From Bacillus nitratireducens (GTDB taxonomy: Bacteria; Bacillota; Bacilli; Bacillales; Bacillaceae_G): 64,000 nucleotides of DNA. Below, one piece after another: positions 25,279 to 33,961 of the stretch. The stretch covers positions 124,001-188,000 of the forward strand of contig NZ_MAOC01000091.1 of NCBI RefSeq assembly GCF_001884135.1. Reading direction: 5' to 3'. The position numbers were made by a program, and so were the translations under genes. Each line of letters begins with the position of its first letter. Within the stretch, counting starts at the first letter, position 1. Under the pieces are notes generated by a model that did no database searches, was not told where the DNA came from, and saw only the letters and a list, made by a program, of their open reading frames with translations.

Positions 25279-25584
25279 TTGAGGGCAGTCGTAAAAACAT
25301 TGAAGTGGACTACAGGTATCTCCCACCTTTTATTAATTCCTTGTTATTTATTTCAAGGACTAGTTGACTTATACGGGATACCACTACTTATAGTAATTAC
25401 TTTACATATCATTACAATTTTATTAGCTAAAAAGGAAGGCATGAAAACCTATGCTAATTATATAGGAATCCTCACTATTCTAGTTGCTTTCTTTCCCTAT
25501 ATACAAATCGCTATACATATTATAGCGTCGATTTTCCTTCTATTAGATGCTGCTTCCGTGAAAACAAAAGAATTTTATGATTAA
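25279..25584 (+). CDS. Small membrane protein of unknown function
   Basis: 101 residues with three to four hydrophobic segments (HLLLIPCYLFQGLVDLYGIPLLIVITLHIITILLA, YANYIGILTILVAFFPYIQIAIHIIASIFLLL). TTG start after TAGGAGGAATT. Monocistronic. No domain recognised. Confidence 0.7.
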   Translation: MRAVVKTLKWTTGISHLLLIPCYLFQGLVDLYGIPLLIVITLHIITILLAKKEGMKTYANYIGILTILVAFFPYIQIAIHIIASIFLLLDAASVKTKEFYD

Positions 25585-25621
25585 AACAGAAATTAGAGAA
25601 ATATTTTTCAACCATATACAA

Positions 25622-25654
25622 AAAAAGAGGGCAGATATGCATCTCCCTCTTTTG
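25622..25654. terminator. Bidirectional terminator
   Basis: AAAAGAGGG-AGAT pairs with ATCT-CCCTCTTTT, between converging genes. Confidence 0.85.
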
Positions 25655-25665
25655 TCTAACTCTTA

Positions 25666-25947
25666 TTATTCTTGTTCTTGCTCGTCCAAAATCTTCTCAA
25701 ACGCAGCAGATACTTTTTCAAATATCTCGTCACTCTCAATGTATGAGAATTCACTATCTTCTTCTACTTTTAAAAAGAAGATATCAATGTCTTCCTCAGT
25801 TTCTGTTTGAATATCTTCAACAAAGGCAACCGCAATATATTCTGCTCCTTCGACATCCATCGCTCCAAGTACTTCAACTTCTTGTTCTTCATTATTCTCG
25901 TCGCTAAGGCTAAAAACTTCGCCTACTTCAATATCTGACATATTCAT
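25666..25947 (-). CDS. DUF1292 family acidic protein
   Basis: 93 residues, strongly acidic. EVEVLGAMDVEGAEYIAVAFVED is the conserved DUF1292 strand pair (compare YrzB of Bacillus). Cytosolic, function unknown. The start is ATG 25947 or 25941 after AGGAGGAGA. Monocistronic. Confidence 0.85.
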   Translation of the reverse strand: MNMSDIEVGEVFSLSDENNEEQEVEVLGAMDVEGAEYIAVAFVEDIQTETEEDIDIFFLKVEEDSEFSYIESDEIFEKVSAAFEKILDEQEQE

Positions 25948-26109
25948 TCTCCTCCTATTACACTCTAAAAAATAGAACGTTCAAATCGTATACTTACTAA
26001 CATATCTTTCCATAAAAAAGTTAAATTCATACAGAAAGAACAACAAATTCTTGCTGGTTCAGCATATGTATTCCATTAATACTATAAACGATAAATATAA
26101 ATTTTCATA

Positions 26110-27162
26110 TTAAAGAGACTTATGCAGCAATTCCAGTACATCTTTCATCGCAAAAGGCCCATCTTTTTTCACATGCTCAGCGAATTCCGAAACGAGACGT
26201 AACGTTTTCACACTTTCGATTGGATGCTCCCCTGACGCACTTTCAGCAGAAAGCATAACAGCATTCGTTCCGTCCAGTACAGCTTGAAATACATCCGTCA
26301 CCTCAGCTCTTGTAGGAATAGAATGATCTACCATAGATTGAAGCATTTGTGTCGCTGTAATGACATATGTATTCGTTCGATTACATTCACGAATCATCAT
26401 TTTTTGCAAAAGCGGAATAAATTGATACGGTAATTCCACACCTAAATCTCCCCTTGCAATCATAATGCCATCCGCTTCTTTGCATATGTCTTGAAAATTC
26501 TCGATTGCTTCCATCGTTTCTATTTTTGCAATTAAATTAGGAGATGTTTCTTTATGTTCATGTATAAAACTTCGTATTTCCTTTATATGGCTAGCTTTTC
26601 GAACGAAAGAACACGCAATAAAATCAACTTCCTCTTCTAGAAGAAATTGAATATCTTTTTTATCTTTCTCGGTAATAGCCGGTAAACTAACAATTGTACC
26701 TGGTAAGTTCACCCCTTTATGAGAGGAAATATTGCCACCTGTTTTTACTCTTGTTTCTATTTTTTCCGTACTTACCTTTTCAACAATTAATTCAACTTCT
26801 CCATCATTAATAAGAATTCTACTTCCAACTTTTACGTCATTCGCAATCCCCACATAATCAACACTTGCTTCTTCTTTATTCCCTTGAACTGGATTGGTAT
26901 GTAAAGTAAATAACGCCCCTGCTTCAAGTGTAATTTGTTCCTCTTTCATTTCACCCAATCTTATTTTAGGACCTTGTACATCCCCTAGAATTTTAATAGA
27001 ATCGTCTAACGATTTTACTAAACGCATGATTGTTTTATGACTTTCATGCGTGCCATGTGATAAATTCAAACGAACAATTTTCATACCATTGTTTATTAAC
27101 TGCGCTAATGTTTCTTCATTATTACTCGCTGGCCCAATTGTACAAACTCGATCAATTGTCAT
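26110..27162 (-). CDS. pyk: Short pyruvate kinase-like protein (catalytic domain only)
   Basis: 350 residues. Contains the pyruvate kinase barrel: VRLNLSHGTHESH, DVQGPKIRLGEM, the Mg/K-binding region with active-site MIARGDLGVELP (about 229-240), ATQMLQSM, and PTRAEVTDVFQAVLDGTNAVMLSAESASGEHP. It ends soon after, so the allosteric C-terminal domain and the PEP-utiliser extension of the usual 585-residue Bacillus enzyme are missing. Likely a paralogue that converts PEP and ADP to pyruvate and ATP without effector control. ATG after AAAAAGGATGGTGGG. Confidence 0.88.
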   Translation of the reverse strand: MTIDRVCTIGPASNNEETLAQLINNGMKIVRLNLSHGTHESHKTIMRLVKSLDDSIKILGDVQGPKIRLGEMKEEQITLEAGALFTLHTNPVQGNKEEASVDYVGIANDVKVGSRILINDGEVELIVEKVSTEKIETRVKTGGNISSHKGVNLPGTIVSLPAITEKDKKDIQFLLEEEVDFIACSFVRKASHIKEIRSFIHEHKETSPNLIAKIETMEAIENFQDICKEADGIMIARGDLGVELPYQFIPLLQKMMIRECNRTNTYVITATQMLQSMVDHSIPTRAEVTDVFQAVLDGTNAVMLSAESASGEHPIESVKTLRLVSEFAEHVKKDGPFAMKDVLELLHKSL

Positions 27163-27416
27163 GTTCCCACCATCCTTTTTCTAATGTTTCCCATAAAATA
27201 AAGAGAAGATTCTTTTTATAGGAAAGACTGTGTAACTTAAAGATGCACAAAGGTTTTATATGAGAAGAAGCGATTGCTGAATAAGTAGCTTAAATTTAAC
27301 TTTTTGACTTAATAGTTATTGTTAGTTTCGTTGCAATAGGGTACTACTAATAATAAATCTTGTTTACATACGAACGGTAGATTGGGATATCGAAAACAAC
27401 CTATGGAGGAACCACA

Positions 27417-29090
27417 ATGACTAATCTTCGTAAAAAAATAATGGGACTAACATTAGCGGGAATGGTAGCACTAGGTTCATTAGCAGCAGGAAGCATAATG
27501 AACCTTAACGAGGTAAAAGCTGATGTAAAGAAATCAGGAAAGCAACCCAAAAATGTAATTTTCATGGTTATAGATGGGACAAGTTCTTCTGCTACAACAT
27601 TGGCACGTTGGTATAAAGGCTCCCCTCTTGCACTAGATCAAATTGTATCTGGAGGTGTTCGTACGTATTCCGCAGAATCTGCTATTACGGACTCTGCACC
27701 GGCAGCCACAGCTTTAGCGACAGGAAACAAATCAAATTCAGGTTACGTGGGTGTATTACCTTCTGTTGTGAATTCACCTGGCTTAGAACCAATGAAAGAA
27801 GAATGCAAGTTTCGTCCAGTTGCCAACGTCTTAGAAGGCGCAAAACGTTCCGGCCGCGCGACAGGAATCATTGCTACGTCAGAAATTCAGCATGCTACTC
27901 CGGCTAGTTTCTCTGCTCACCATGCTAACCGTAAAAATTTCGAAGTACTTGGTGAACAGCAAGTTTATCAAAATATAGAAGTTGTATTAGGTGGTGGAAA
28001 AGCAGCACTTCTTCCTATGACAAGCAATGGAATTCGTAAAGACAACGAAGATTTAGTAAAGGTAATTCAAGATAAAGGCTACGACTTTGTCGAAACAAAA
28101 GATGCGTTATTAAACTCCAAATCAAATAAAATCTGGGGTTCTTTCTCTAATACTGCCCTTGCGTTCGATATGGATCGTAAAATAACCAATCCTAAGCAGC
28201 CTACTCTTTCCCAGATGACAAGCAAAGCAATTCAAACATTATCAAAAGATAAAGATGGTTTCTTCTTATTCGTAGAAGGCAGTAAGGCAGATTGGGCAGC
28301 ACATGCAAATGACCCAATCGGGATGATTAGCGATGTATTGGCATTTGATAATGCGGTTACAGAAGCATTAAAATTTGCGAAGAAAGATGGTAACACTATG
28401 GTCATTGCATTAGCGGATCATGGTAATAGCGGTATTTCCATTGGTAACAGTAATACAACAAAAGGATATGATACCACACCAGTATCAGCTTACATTGACC
28501 CACTAAAAAAGGCGAAAATGACACTTGAAGGTGCTACAAATAAACTAAAAGATGATTTATCTAATATAAAAGAGGTCGCTGCACTTTACGGTTTAGACAA
28601 CCTAACTAATGATGAAAGAGAAAAGTTAAAAACTGCAAATAAGAAAACTAATGTAGGTCCAATCCTTACTAAATTATTGGCCAACCGTGCGAACATCGGT
28701 TTTACAACTGGTGGTCATACGGGTGAAGATGTATTCTTATACTCTTACGGCCCTCAAAAGCCATACGGTTTAGTCCAAAATACAGACATTGCGAAAATAA
28801 TGGCCAAAGCAATGGGCTTTCAATTAGAAGAAATAACTAAAAAATTATTCTTAGATGCTGAAACATCCTTTAAACAAATTGGTGCAAATGTAATGATTGA
28901 CAAGCAAGATGCACTTAATCCGGTGCTTGTAGTAAAGCGTAATAATACGGAGGCCAAATTGTTTGTGAATAAAAACATTATCTATATTGGTGGGAAAGAT
29001 TATGAATTAGGAGGCATCGTTGTAGAAAGCAACGGGAAATTCTATGTACCTGAAAAAGCAATTCAACTATTCACAAAGCATTCTCGCTAA
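27417..29090 (+). CDS. Secreted alkaline phosphatase
   Basis: 557 residues. Signal peptide (1-35, GLTLAGMVALGSLAAGSIM). Phosphatase core: NVIFMVIDGTSSSATTLARW, nucleophile SAITDSAPAATALATG (Ser about 92), SEIQHATPASFSAHH, FFLFVEGSKADWAAHAND and TGGHTGEDVFLYSYGP, which bind two Zn and one Mg. The last 65 residues (KQDALNPVLVVKRNNTEAKLFVN..., GIVVESNGKFYVPEKAI) resemble the copper-amine-oxidase N-terminal-like domain, often used as a surface or ligand-binding module. Releases phosphate outside the cell. ATG follows TATGGAGGAACC. Confidence 0.93.
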   Translation: MTNLRKKIMGLTLAGMVALGSLAAGSIMNLNEVKADVKKSGKQPKNVIFMVIDGTSSSATTLARWYKGSPLALDQIVSGGVRTYSAESAITDSAPAATALATGNKSNSGYVGVLPSVVNSPGLEPMKEECKFRPVANVLEGAKRSGRATGIIATSEIQHATPASFSAHHANRKNFEVLGEQQVYQNIEVVLGGGKAALLPMTSNGIRKDNEDLVKVIQDKGYDFVETKDALLNSKSNKIWGSFSNTALAFDMDRKITNPKQPTLSQMTSKAIQTLSKDKDGFFLFVEGSKADWAAHANDPIGMISDVLAFDNAVTEALKFAKKDGNTMVIALADHGNSGISIGNSNTTKGYDTTPVSAYIDPLKKAKMTLEGATNKLKDDLSNIKEVAALYGLDNLTNDEREKLKTANKKTNVGPILTKLLANRANIGFTTGGHTGEDVFLYSYGPQKPYGLVQNTDIAKIMAKAMGFQLEEITKKLFLDAETSFKQIGANVMIDKQDALNPVLVVKRNNTEAKLFVNKNIIYIGGKDYELGGIVVESNGKFYVPEKAIQLFTKHSR

Positions 29091-29106
29091 ATTTAAATAC
29101 AGACAT

Positions 29107-29147
29107 AAAAAACGCTATCCTTTCTATAGAAAGGATAGCGTTTTTTT
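29107..29147. terminator. Bidirectional terminator
   Basis: AAAACGCTATCCTTTCT pairs with AGAAAGGATAGCGTTTT, between converging phosphatase and nitroreductase genes. Confidence 0.92.
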
Positions 29148-29173
29148 CGTTATATGAATACAAATTTATCTTA

Positions 29174-29842
29174 TTAAATCCATTCAACAATAGTATCCAA
29201 AGTTTGTCTTGTTTTATTAAATTTTGGTTCTCCTTTACGGTATCCGAATGCAACCATAACTGACACCTCAAGATTATCATCTTTTAAAATTCCTTCTTGA
29301 CGAAGTAAAGAATCTACTTTTTCTTTATCGAATCCTTCCATTGGACAAGAATCAATACCGATTTGAGCTGCACTAGTCATCATATTAGCTAAAGCAATAT
29401 AAGATTGCTTTGATGACCAATCAAATACAGCACGTTCGGAGTCTAACAATTTAAAATCCGATTCTTGGAATTTTTTGAAGAATTCATATCTCATCTGTTG
29501 AGCTTCTTCAGGCAATCCAATAATATCTTTCATCATATGCTGAATATACTCTGCATCATAGTGCATATCTTTGATGTTTCTTGAAAGAACAATAACAAAA
29601 TGACTTGCTGTTGAAAGTTGCCCACCTGCTCCCCATGAATATGGTAATAGTTTTTCTCTTAATTCTTTATTTTGTACCACAATAAATTTCCAAGGCTCAT
29701 ATCCAAAAGAAGAAGGAGATAATCTTCCTGTTTCTAAAATAAACTTAAAATCATCTTCTGAAATCTTCTTCATAGGGTCAAACTCTTTACATGCATGTCT
29801 AAAGTGAAAAGCTTCCATAATTTTTTGTTTTGTGTTAGTCAT
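29174..29842 (-). CDS. NAD(P)H-dependent nitroreductase family protein
   Basis: About 222 residues, NfsB-like. FHFRHACKEFDPMKKISEDDF and LETGRLSPSSFGYEPWKFIVVQ give the FMN-binding R and S/P-S-S residues; GIDSCPMEGFDKEKVD is the second FMN segment; YRKGEPKFNKTRQ is the C-terminal family tail. Cytosolic FMN enzyme for nitro compounds or quinones. ATG 29842 after AAAGAGGAC. Divergent from the HxlR regulator, which likely controls it. Confidence 0.92.
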   Translation of the reverse strand: MTNTKQKIMEAFHFRHACKEFDPMKKISEDDFKFILETGRLSPSSFGYEPWKFIVVQNKELREKLLPYSWGAGGQLSTASHFVIVLSRNIKDMHYDAEYIQHMMKDIIGLPEEAQQMRYEFFKKFQESDFKLLDSERAVFDWSSKQSYIALANMMTSAAQIGIDSCPMEGFDKEKVDSLLRQEGILKDDNLEVSVMVAFGYRKGEPKFNKTRQTLDTIVEWI

Positions 29843-29912
29843 AAAAAGTCCTCTTTTCATTAATTTATTATTCAACTAAATTATATTTTTTAAGTATCAA
29901 CGTTACAAGTAC

Positions 29913-29949
29913 GCACATTTATGTGCTATAGTATCAAAAAAGATACTAT
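29913..29949. promoter_or_regulatory. HxlR-type operator between divergent genes
   Basis: A perfect inverted repeat, ATAGTATC and GATACTAT separated by AAAAAA (29928-29949), lies beside the palindrome GCACAT-TT-ATGTGC (29913-29926). The first fits the GTATC...GATAC type of HxlR-family operators. Confidence 0.6.
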
Positions 29950-29969
29950 TGTTAAGGGAGAGTCTTTTT

Positions 29970-30344
29970 ATGATTAGTTCAAAAGAAGATGATATAAATT
30001 ATCCATTTTTAAATAAATATTCTTGTCCCGTAGAAGCTATCGTCGAGGTTATTGGTGGGAAATGGAAAGGAGTTATTCTTTATCATTTGTTAGATGGTAA
30101 AAAACGATTTAATGAATTAAAAAGATTAAAACCTAATATCACCCAGAGAATGTTAACACTTCAACTTCGAGAACTTGAAGCAGATGGCATCGTACATCGA
30201 GAGGTATATCGTGAAGTGCCTCCTAAAGTAGAATATTCGCTAACCGAACTCGGCGAGTCACTACGTCCAATTATCCTTTTAATGATGGAATGGGCGACTA
30301 ATAATATGGAGCAGGTTTTGGAAAGTAGAAATAACACTAAATAG
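29970..30344 (+). CDS. HxlR-family transcriptional regulator
   Basis: About 124 residues. [37 protein letters not shown], then [39 protein letters not shown] is the full HxlR winged helix, with the near-N-terminal Cys (SCPVE) that senses electrophiles or oxidants in related members. ATG 29970 after AAGGGAGAG. It probably represses the divergent nitroreductase gene. Confidence 0.93.
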   Translation: MISSKEDDINYPFLNKYSCPVEAIVEVIGGKWKGVILYHLLDGKKRFNELKRLKPNITQRMLTLQLRELEADGIVHREVYREVPPKVEYSLTELGESLRPIILLMMEWATNNMEQVLESRNNTK

Positions 30345-30372
30345 TATTTAAAACCTGTAATGAGCCATTACA

Positions 30373-30426
30373 AACAACTCAAAAAAGATTGCCTCTTAGG
30401 ATACAGGTAATCTTTTTTGAGTTGTT
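30373..30426 (+). terminator. Terminator of the HxlR gene
   Basis: CAACTCAAAAAAGATT pairs with AATCTTTTTTGAGTTG. Confidence 0.9.
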
Positions 30427-30581
30427 TAGGTATGAAATTTTTGTCTTTGTAGCCTATATCCATCAAGTTAAAAGTTTTTTGTTCTCCATCAAAGAGCTAT
30501 TTCTGTTTTGGCATTGTTCGCTATAAAACATATACAGTTCCATACGGTAACGATCGAAAATAAATTCCATCCTTGTGTAAT

Positions 30582-30809
30582 CTACATCGGGTAATATGAT
30601 TGTGATGGGTAATACACCTGTGGTGGATAATAAGACTGTAATGAATGATACGATTGTGGTGGATAATAACTGTGTTGCATGTGTTGCGCTTGTAATGCTT
30701 GTTGCTGTGCTTGTATAGCATGATGAACAGCTTGAATAGTGCTTTGCGCAGGACCCTGCCCTCCTAAAGGGCGCATTTGCGTTTCATTGTAAAAATAATT
30801 GAAAAACAT
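30582..30809 (-). CDS. Gln/Tyr/Pro-rich small protein, probable spore coat type
   Basis: 75 residues. After FFNYFYNETQMRPLGGQGPAQ comes a Gln-rich helix (IQAVHHAIQAQQQALQAQHMQ) and a tail of S-Y-Y-P-P-Q-like units (about 47-75). Such Tyr/Gln/Pro-rich low-complexity proteins are typical of spore coat or exosporium cross-linked layers; that is inference. AGGTGAGGTG precedes the ATG. No sporulation promoter could be assigned. Confidence 0.6.
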   Translation of the reverse strand: MFFNYFYNETQMRPLGGQGPAQSTIQAVHHAIQAQQQALQAQHMQHSYYPPQSYHSLQSYYPPQVYYPSQSYYPM

Positions 30810-31047
30810 TCTTTATTCACCTCACCTCTGTATATATTTTTGTCTTCATGTTTCATACTATGTATATTGAATTAAAGTGGATAATTCCTGAAACTTATCA
30901 TCTTGCAATCCATAAATTTCTTTCTATTCAATAAGATGAATCAAATGTAAAATAAAAGTTAATTTCAAGACAAATCATTGAGAGTTTTAAAATTTTCATA
31001 TATTGTTTTAATTAGGTTTAAACTCTCGAATGTAAGAGGTGTTATTT

Positions 31048-32010
31048 ATGAAAAAGATATATATTATTATCGGTATTTTACTAGTTTCGATACTTATAAT
31101 TTATATTTTGTTCAATACTTCATTTATACAGAGCCCGAATCTATCTCATGCACCTTCTAAAGAAAAGATGAAAAAAGAAAAACAGAGAGAGCCACAAACT
31201 AACACCGTTTCTTATGGCTTAAAGGATGACCAAGGTCAACATATCGACAATGGAAGTGAAATTACTAGTGAGAATAATAAGATCAACGTATCGTTATCAT
31301 TTGTACATAATATTAATGAAGACCGAAAATATGGATTAATTGTTTTAGAAGATTACGAACAAAAGCCTTTTAAAATAGATGACACTCCAAATGCGGTATC
31401 CCACTATTCTTTTGATATAAAGCCAAACAGTTCGATCACTACTAAAATCCATTTACAAATTTCTCCTACCGCTAGTGAATTAACCTTTTTAATAATTAAA
31501 AAACCTGAATATAAATTACAAGATAATGACCTAAATAAAGCCGCTATATTAGAAGAGGTTCTAAGTATGCGATATTCGATTAATACTCATCATAAAGATA
31601 ATGAGAAAATAAAACCTACTCCTGTACAGCCGAAAACTGTTTTAAAAGATGATCTTTATGAACCATTATTTGTTACTAGAAATGAGGAAAAACTACAAGT
31701 GGTGCTTTCTGAGAATGAAGGTAAAGAGCTAACTATATCTAGCGGAAATGAAACGACAGAAGAAATGAGTTATGCAATCGTGGCCTTTAAAGATTGGGAG
31801 CAAGTTGAACTATTAAATAACAAAAAAGTTGCTTATACTACGGTCGCTCCTGAAACGAGACAAATTTTTAATTTCACATTACCTATAGTGGAACAAGAAA
31901 GTAATTTCCAATTAGTTGCTTTTCCATTTCCTTATAAAGTCAGTAAAAACAATTATATGAGTCAACAAGCCTTCGGTTCATTTCGCATCGTAATTAAAAA
32001 TGAACAATAA
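31048..32010 (+). CDS. Membrane-anchored extracellular protein with two related domains
   Basis: About 320 residues. One N-terminal membrane helix (YIIIGILLVSILIIYILF), then two beta-rich parts that look like distant repeats: YGLIVLEDYEQKPFKID (about 105) and YAIVAFKDWEQVELLN (about 240), each followed by a V/T-rich strand and F-x-L/I pairs. No catalytic motif is seen. ATG 31048 after AAGAGGTG. Monocistronic; function unknown. Confidence 0.7.
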   Translation: MKKIYIIIGILLVSILIIYILFNTSFIQSPNLSHAPSKEKMKKEKQREPQTNTVSYGLKDDQGQHIDNGSEITSENNKINVSLSFVHNINEDRKYGLIVLEDYEQKPFKIDDTPNAVSHYSFDIKPNSSITTKIHLQISPTASELTFLIIKKPEYKLQDNDLNKAAILEEVLSMRYSINTHHKDNEKIKPTPVQPKTVLKDDLYEPLFVTRNEEKLQVVLSENEGKELTISSGNETTEEMSYAIVAFKDWEQVELLNNKKVAYTTVAPETRQIFNFTLPIVEQESNFQLVAFPFPYKVSKNNYMSQQAFGSFRIVIKNEQ

Positions 32011-32059
32011 ATTAAGTCAGACTGGATGTAGCGAGCCACATATACTACCCGAGCAAACT

Positions 32060-32089
32060 AAAAAGGCCTACTCACACGAGTAGGCTTTT
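32060..32089. terminator. Bidirectional terminator
   Basis: AAAAG-CCTACT pairs with AGTAGG-CTTTT around CACACG, between converging genes. Confidence 0.85.
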
Positions 32090-32093
32090 GAAA

Positions 32094-32804
32094 CTATGAA
32101 AGTTTCGTTAATAATTGATTTAAATCCTTTTTCGTTTTTGTCGTTAATGACTTCATTTTATTAACATCTATCTTTTCTTTCTCCGCTCCTACAATTAACG
32201 GATACATACTTTGGCCAATTGTTTTATATTCAGTCGGATGTGATGCTTCTAACTCTTTTTCAATGACATCCCACTTCTCATTAATTTGTTTTCCAAGCTT
32301 ATTCACTGTTTCTAATTTAGGATTTGCAGCTAATTGCTTGTCTAAGCTTTCAATTAATGTAACTACTTCTTTTACATTTGTTTTTACAGCTACACTTTTC
32401 TTCGGATCTTTCGTTGTCTTTCCGTTATTATTTGTGCTTGTGCTTTGATCTGTTGTTTTTCCGCTAGTCGTTTGATCATTTGTTTTTCCTGTCGTCTCTT
32501 TTTCTTTTGTTTTCACATTCTCGTTTTGAGTTGATGTTTTGCCGTTACTTTCTGTTCCTGATGATTCCTTTGTATTTTTTGTATCTTTATCTGTTTTTTC
32601 ATTCGAAGAAGTATTTGTGTCTTTTTCACTATCTTTCGTTGTTTTTGACGCTTCATCTGCACTTGTCGTTTTTGATTGCTCTTCATTTTGTGTAGTAGCT
32701 TGATCCTTCTTCGCTTCCTCTTTATCTGTGAAGCTACTACAAGCTGCCATTGTAAGCATTGTACCAATTGCTACTGATGCGATAGCGACCTTTTTCATTT
32801 TCAT
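32094..32804 (-). CDS. Thr/Lys/Ser-rich lipoprotein
   Basis: 236 residues. Lipobox TMAAC (about 18-22), a long low-complexity spacer rich in K, T, S, N, E (about 25-140), then a helical C-terminal domain (VVTLIESLDKQLAANPKLETVNKLGKQINEKWDVIEKELEASHP). The tail may bind a partner in the wall zone. No family recognised with certainty. Monocistronic. Confidence 0.75.
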   Translation of the reverse strand: MKMKKVAIASVAIGTMLTMAACSSFTDKEEAKKDQATTQNEEQSKTTSADEASKTTKDSEKDTNTSSNEKTDKDTKNTKESSGTESNGKTSTQNENVKTKEKETTGKTNDQTTSGKTTDQSTSTNNNGKTTKDPKKSVAVKTNVKEVVTLIESLDKQLAANPKLETVNKLGKQINEKWDVIEKELEASHPTEYKTIGQSMYPLIVGAEKEKIDVNKMKSLTTKTKKDLNQLLTKLS

Positions 32805-32997
32805 ATAAATCCCCCTATGTTTACTTAATTATTTATCCTCCCCTTTACGATTCTATTTCCCCTTAAAAAATCCCTTTTCACACGAATCACCATCTTTCCG
32901 ACAGTAATCTTCATAATAATACGTACAAAAAACGATAAATTCATTTTAATATTCGAGTTTCTTCTACTTCATTTTTCTCCTCTGCAGCAAAAGAAAA

Positions 32998-33049
32998 AGA
33001 GTATATTGTCACATGAAGATTTGCAATCTACAAATGACAACATACTCTC
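32998..33049 (-). terminator. Terminator, minus strand
   Basis: GAGTAT-TTGTCA pairs with TGACAA-ATACTC across a 24-nt loop, followed on the minus strand by TTTTTCTTTT. It ends the SDR transcript. Confidence 0.75.
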
Positions 33050-33145
33050 CTATCAATTTTTTATCTTTCTTGACATTTTATTTATACAAAAAAATTAAAT
33101 ATTTTATAATATTTTTGTTTCTCAAGACATGTTTACATAATATTA

Positions 33146-33904
33146 TTATGAATAACCTCCGTTCGAATGAATGACTTGCCCAGTAATCCACTTCGCTTCT
33201 TCACTTACTAAAAAGGAAACTAAACGGGCAGCATCCACCGGTTCTCCAACTCTACCTTGCGGGAATTTCCATACTAAATGATGCTGTAATTCCTCTGTAA
33301 TCCAACCTGTATTCGTTGGTCCTGGATCAACAGCATTGACTGTAATCCCCTTCTCCATAGCAACTGGTGCAACAGAATTTGTAAATGCTTCTATCGCTCC
33401 CTTTGTTGCTGCGTATGCCAATTCATCTGGCATTGGTTCCAATGATTGCCCAGAAGTAAGATTTATAATACTACCACTCGTTTTAAGTGAAAAATGTTTA
33501 ATAAATAATGAACTTAATAACATAGTAGCCCGAACATTAACTGTATAATGTTTATCCAACTGCTCTACATCTAATTCCCCAATTTTCGTATGAGTAGAAT
33601 ACACTGCATTATTAATTAGAATAGATGGATCACCTAACCGTTCTGATACCATATAAAACAAACGATTTGGCGAATAAGACTGCGATAAATTGATTTCTGC
33701 CATTTCACATCGAACACCGTAACTTTCAATCTCCTTTTTCAGCAAAAAGGGTTCTTGATCACTCATTCCCCATGGCATCGCTTTATCATACTTTGGCCAG
33801 TACGTGAAAAAAATGTCTATCCCCTTTTGAGCAAGCACCTTGCATACAGCTGCACCAATTCCATTCAGACGAGTTGCCCCTGTTACAATTGCTATTTTCT
33901 TCAC
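33146..33904 (-). CDS. SDR family oxidoreductase
   Basis: About 252 residues. Cofactor loop VTGATRLNGIGAAV is a variant of TGxxxGIG with two extra residues; NNAVYS replaces NNAG; catalytic S in NLTSGQS; YAATKGA gives Y-x-x-x-K. It also has the PGPTNTGW and GQVIHSNGGYS ends of the FabG-like group. An NAD(P)-dependent reductase of unknown substrate. Start GTG 33904, with GGAGGAG 6 nt upstream, is preferred to ATG 33919. Confidence 0.9.
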   Translation of the reverse strand: MKKIAIVTGATRLNGIGAAVCKVLAQKGIDIFFTYWPKYDKAMPWGMSDQEPFLLKKEIESYGVRCEMAEINLSQSYSPNRLFYMVSERLGDPSILINNAVYSTHTKIGELDVEQLDKHYTVNVRATMLLSSLFIKHFSLKTSGSIINLTSGQSLEPMPDELAYAATKGAIEAFTNSVAPVAMEKGITVNAVDPGPTNTGWITEELQHHLVWKFPQGRVGEPVDAARLVSFLVSEEAKWITGQVIHSNGGYS

Positions 33905-33961
33905 CTTTTTCTCCTCCATCTATACGTAGATCCCCTGCATGAATACAGAGGATCTATCTTC

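Noticed and set aside
27290-27370. PhoP box before alkaline phosphatase
   Set aside because: Several TTAA-like hexamers occur but not with the regular 11-bp spacing of Pho boxes.
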